From positions 13,509-20,431 of the forward strand of contig JAAXHE010000322.1 in the NCBI GenBank assembly GCA_012271065.1: a DNA stretch of 6,923 nt, read 5' to 3'. The notes under the pieces are model-generated. The model made no database searches, was not told where the DNA came from, and was given only the letters and a program-made list of their open reading frames with translations. Position 1 is the stretch's first letter; every line of letters begins with the position of its first letter. A program made the position numbers and the translations under genes. This DNA comes from Candidatus Latescibacterota bacterium (GTDB lineage Bacteria > Latescibacterota > UBA2968 > GCA-2709665). Shown in pieces: positions 4,864 to 6,923 of the stretch.

Positions 4864-6246
4864 ATGACACCCCAACCCGCGCGGGTTTGCCAGGTTGTCT
4901 TCTTTGCGGTCCTCTTCCTGTTGCGGTTCCAGACCGCATGGGCCGACAGTCCCGTACGGTCGTTTGCAAACGTCGTCAGGCTGGTAAGGCCGGCCGTTGT
5001 CAGCATATCGGCCAACAGTTCCTACGGCCGTGAGTCATCCCGGTCGGGGTTGCGCCGGAGTCCGTCGGCGCTGCGTTTCGGATCGGGTTTTGTCCTGGAC
5101 GCGACCGGACATATCCTGACCAGCAACCACGTGATTGAAGGTGCAATCGGAATTCAGGTCGGGTTTTCCGACGGTTCGGAATATGACGCTGAAATCGTCG
5201 GGCAGGATCCCGATACCGACCTGGCGCTCTTGCGCCTTCATTCAAAGGCTCCGATCGATCGTTCGCGCATAGCCCGTCTGGGCAATTCAGATTCAGTACA
5301 GGTCGGTGACTGGGTGATGGCCGTCGGCAGTCCTTTCGGCTTTCACCATACCGTCAGCGTCGGTGTGATCAGCGGCAAGGGACGGCATCTGGAGCGAATT
5401 CAGGGCGACATTTCGACGCCGCCCTTTCAGGATTTCCTGCAGACGGACGCGTCCATCAATCCCGGCAACAGCGGCGGGCCCCTGGTCAATAGCGCCGGGC
5501 GGGTCGTCGGCGTGAATACCGCTTACAATCCCGTGGGATCCGGCATCGGGTTCGCCATTCCGATAGACGTTGCCGGAAGGGTTGCGGCGGAACTCCGTAA
5601 ACATGGGGAGGTTGTCCGCGGTTACCTCGGAATCCGTCCCCAGGACCTGACTCCCGATCTTGCGGACGCGCTGGATCTGCAGTCGACTTCGGGCATTCTG
5701 ATCGGGGAAGTTCAGGCGGACAGCCCGGCGGGGCGCGGCGGCCTCAAGCGTGGCGACGTCATCAGGACGCTGAACGCCAGCCCTATCACGAATGCCCAGA
5801 ATTTTCTCAACCGGATTACACGTTACCGTCCGGGGGAATCCATTGCGCTTGTTGTCCTTCGGGACGGGAGACCGCTCAGGATCTCCTGCACGCTAGGCCG
5901 GAGGCAGAAGCAGTCTCGGCCCCCGAACGAATTCAGATCCAACAGTTCGAATTGGCCCGGACTTGAGGTCAAGAATCGCTCAGATTGGGAAAGCGGCCGC
6001 CTGCGGGTTTCCAGATCCGGCCCCGGAGTCGTGGTACATTACGTCGCGCCCGGAAGTCCGGCGGAAAAAAAACAGATCGAACGCGGCGATGCGATCCTTG
6101 AAATCGACGGCGTTGCCATCTCAAACGTCCGGGACTATCACAAGATGGTTGAAGAGATCAAGAGGGCTGTAAGGCCCGGTATGTTCCTGATCCTGAAGAA
6201 GGACGACGGCAATACGCTCTTCGTTGCCCTCCGGCCGGGGCGCTGA
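4864..6246 (+). CDS. HtrA/DegP-family S1C serine protease with two PDZ domains
   Basis: This is an exported quality-control protease of 460 residues that degrades or refolds damaged envelope proteins. A signal peptide covers about 1-27 (hydrophobic VVFFAVLFLL, AWA|D cleavage), so it acts in the periplasm. The trypsin-like domain (about 32-245) contains the full triad: His89 in TSNHVI, Asp119 in DPDTDLALL and Ser203 in GNSGGP. PDZ1 begins near GYLGI (253-257) and runs to about 340; a Ser/Arg/Pro-rich linker follows; PDZ2 spans about 365-458, with GSPAEKK (397-403) and GDAILEIDG (408-416). Size and two-PDZ layout match DegP/DegQ. All key residues are present, so it should be active. It starts 7 bases after the coiled-coil gene with only a weak ribosome site, suggesting operon expression behind the shell gene. 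A direct role in a cytoplasmic microcompartment is not expected. Confidence 0.95.
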   Translation: MTPQPARVCQVVFFAVLFLLRFQTAWADSPVRSFANVVRLVRPAVVSISANSSYGRESSRSGLRRSPSALRFGSGFVLDATGHILTSNHVIEGAIGIQVGFSDGSEYDAEIVGQDPDTDLALLRLHSKAPIDRSRIARLGNSDSVQVGDWVMAVGSPFGFHHTVSVGVISGKGRHLERIQGDISTPPFQDFLQTDASINPGNSGGPLVNSAGRVVGVNTAYNPVGSGIGFAIPIDVAGRVAAELRKHGEVVRGYLGIRPQDLTPDLADALDLQSTSGILIGEVQADSPAGRGGLKRGDVIRTLNASPITNAQNFLNRITRYRPGESIALVVLRDGRPLRISCTLGRRQKQSRPPNEFRSNSSNWPGLEVKNRSDWESGRLRVSRSGPGVVVHYVAPGSPAEKKQIERGDAILEIDGVAISNVRDYHKMVEEIKRAVRPGMFLILKKDDGNTLFVALRPGR

Positions 6247-6251
6247 ACCCT

Positions 6252-6270
6252 CTTCAGTCATCTGCTGAAG
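6252..6270 (+). other. small hairpin after the protease gene
   Basis: CTTCAG (6252-6257) and CTGAAG (6265-6270) form a 6-bp stem with a 7-base loop, 6 bases after the protease stop codon. No T-run follows, so it is not a standard intrinsic terminator. It could protect the 3' end of the operon mRNA. Confidence 0.3.
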
Positions 6271-6286
6271 GCCGTCCGGCAGTCTG

Positions 6287-6307
6287 AAAGGAGGCAATCT
6301 TATGTAG
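6287..6307 (+). promoter_or_regulatory. strong Shine-Dalgarno followed by an ATG-TAG start-stop
   Basis: AAAGGAGG (6287-6294) is the strongest ribosome binding site in the window. With a 7-base spacing it leads to ATG (6302-6304), immediately followed by TAG (6305-6307). No longer reading frame with a usual start begins here. It sits 174 bases before the rpoD start. Start-stop elements can hold ribosomes in a leader, so it may regulate rpoD, or be the remnant of a lost gene start. The rest of the 6247-6480 gap shows no clear promoter or gene. Confidence 0.35.
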
Positions 6308-6480
6308 CGCTCACCTGTCTACAGGACCGACATCAGCATCAGCAAGGTTCACTACGACAGTCTTAATCCCCTTCGAGGAACTCAGTCGTTTCTCCCGAAC
6401 TGATTTTCTCGGCTCACAGTCCGGCTCCGAAACCCCGGCCAACTGAACCGACCTTCCCCGGTGCAAAGAAAGGCTGACGA

Positions 6481-6923
6481 GTGTCTAAGCTAGCTAAAAG
6501 GCCGTACGCGCGCGAAGATGAATCCCTGGATCAGTACCTTCAAGAGATCGGAGAAGTCGACCTTCTCACGGCAGACGAAGAGATCGCCCTCGCCAAGCGA
6601 ATCAAGAAAGGCGACCAGGATGCCCTCGAGAAGCTTACCAAAGCAAACCTGAGATTCGTAGTAAGCGTGGCCAAACAATACCAGAACCAGGGTCTCTCGA
6701 TGGGAGACCTGATCAATGAAGGAAATCTGGGACTTATAAAGGCGGCCAAACGCTTCGACGAGACAAAGGGCTTCAAGTTTATTTCCTATGCTGTATGGTG
6801 GATCAGGCAGGCCATACTTCAGGCCCTTGCCGAACAGTCAAGAATCGTACGGCTGCCCCTGAACAGGGTAGGCGCCCTGCACAAAATCGGCAAGGCATCC
6901 AGCGGGCTGGAGCAGGAATTCGG
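6481..6923 (+). CDS. rpoD: primary RNA polymerase sigma factor, sigma-70/RpoD (5' part, cut by window end)
   Basis: The first 147 codons are present and run off the right edge. Region 1.2 starts almost at once with [18 protein letters not shown] (14-31), so the region 1.1 domain of proteobacterial RpoD is absent. This short form is usual in FCB-group bacteria. Region 2 follows: [20 protein letters not shown] (48-67), then [19 protein letters not shown] (71-89), the core-binding region 2.2. [20 protein letters not shown] (91-110) holds the -10 recognition and melting residues of 2.3-2.4, and SRIVRLPLN (120-128) begins region 3. The start is GTG 6481: an in-frame TGA at 6475-6477 excludes anything earlier, and GAAAGG (6468-6473) lies 7 bases upstream. 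It is 234 bases from the protease gene and probably has its own control. Confidence 0.96.
   Translation, partial: MSKLAKRPYAREDESLDQYLQEIGEVDLLTADEEIALAKRIKKGDQDALEKLTKANLRFVVSVAKQYQNQGLSMGDLINEGNLGLIKAAKRFDETKGFKFISYAVWWIRQAILQALAEQSRIVRLPLNRVGALHKIGKASSGLEQEF

Noticed and set aside
6252..6270. Hairpin as intrinsic terminator of the protease operon
   Set aside because: The 6-bp stem is not followed by a T-run; listed only as a small hairpin.
1..6923. tRNA, rRNA, CRISPR array, insertion sequence
   Set aside because: No spaced direct repeats, tRNA-like cloverleaf, rRNA segment or transposase motif was seen on either strand.

Overview
The window looks like part of a chromosome from a GC-rich bacterium. 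It carries pieces of a bacterial microcompartment (BMC) locus next to housekeeping genes. The partial sigma factor at the right end is the short RpoD form that starts almost directly at region 1.2, as in the Bacteroidetes/Chlorobi/Fibrobacteres (FCB) group. The aldolase, kinase and BMC shell protein match the fucose/rhamnose microcompartment known from Planctomycetes and Verrucomicrobia (PVM type) and reported in candidate phylum Latescibacteria. A Latescibacteria-like FCB organism fits both signals, but this is inference; no taxonomic search was possible.

Layout, all genes on the + strand. 1-29: possible tail of an upstream gene. 41-868: class II (FucA-type) aldolase with a proline-rich linker and a C-terminal amphipathic helix that looks like an encapsulation peptide. 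894-2081: acetate/propionate-family kinase with changed active-site residues. 2201-3625: secreted beta-propeller protein of about ten WxGT-type repeats. 3626-4044: a 419-base gap that is not empty. It has a sigma-70-like promoter (3683-3711), a roughly 195-nt region with strong long-range self-complementarity (3724-3917), and a 22-bp perfect hairpin followed by a short T-run (3963-4019). 4045-4494: BMC hexamer shell protein with a SAP/Rho_N-like tail. 4512-4856: small coiled-coil protein of unknown function. 4864-6246: secreted HtrA/DegP-type serine protease with two PDZ domains. 6247-6480: gap with a strong Shine-Dalgarno site in front of an ATG-TAG start-stop. 6481-end: 5' part of rpoD.

Likely working: the aldolase splits a 6-deoxy-ketose-1-phosphate (fuculose- or rhamnulose-1-phosphate) into DHAP and L-lactaldehyde. 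The shell would confine the aldehyde. The kinase would recover ATP from an acyl-phosphate made downstream, possibly lactyl-phosphate. The aldehyde dehydrogenase, phosphotransacylase and pentameric shell proteins expected in such a locus are not in this window.

The most unusual item is the 3626-4044 gap. It looks like an independent structured RNA (6S-like rod?) or a terminator-controlled leader placed directly in front of the shell gene.
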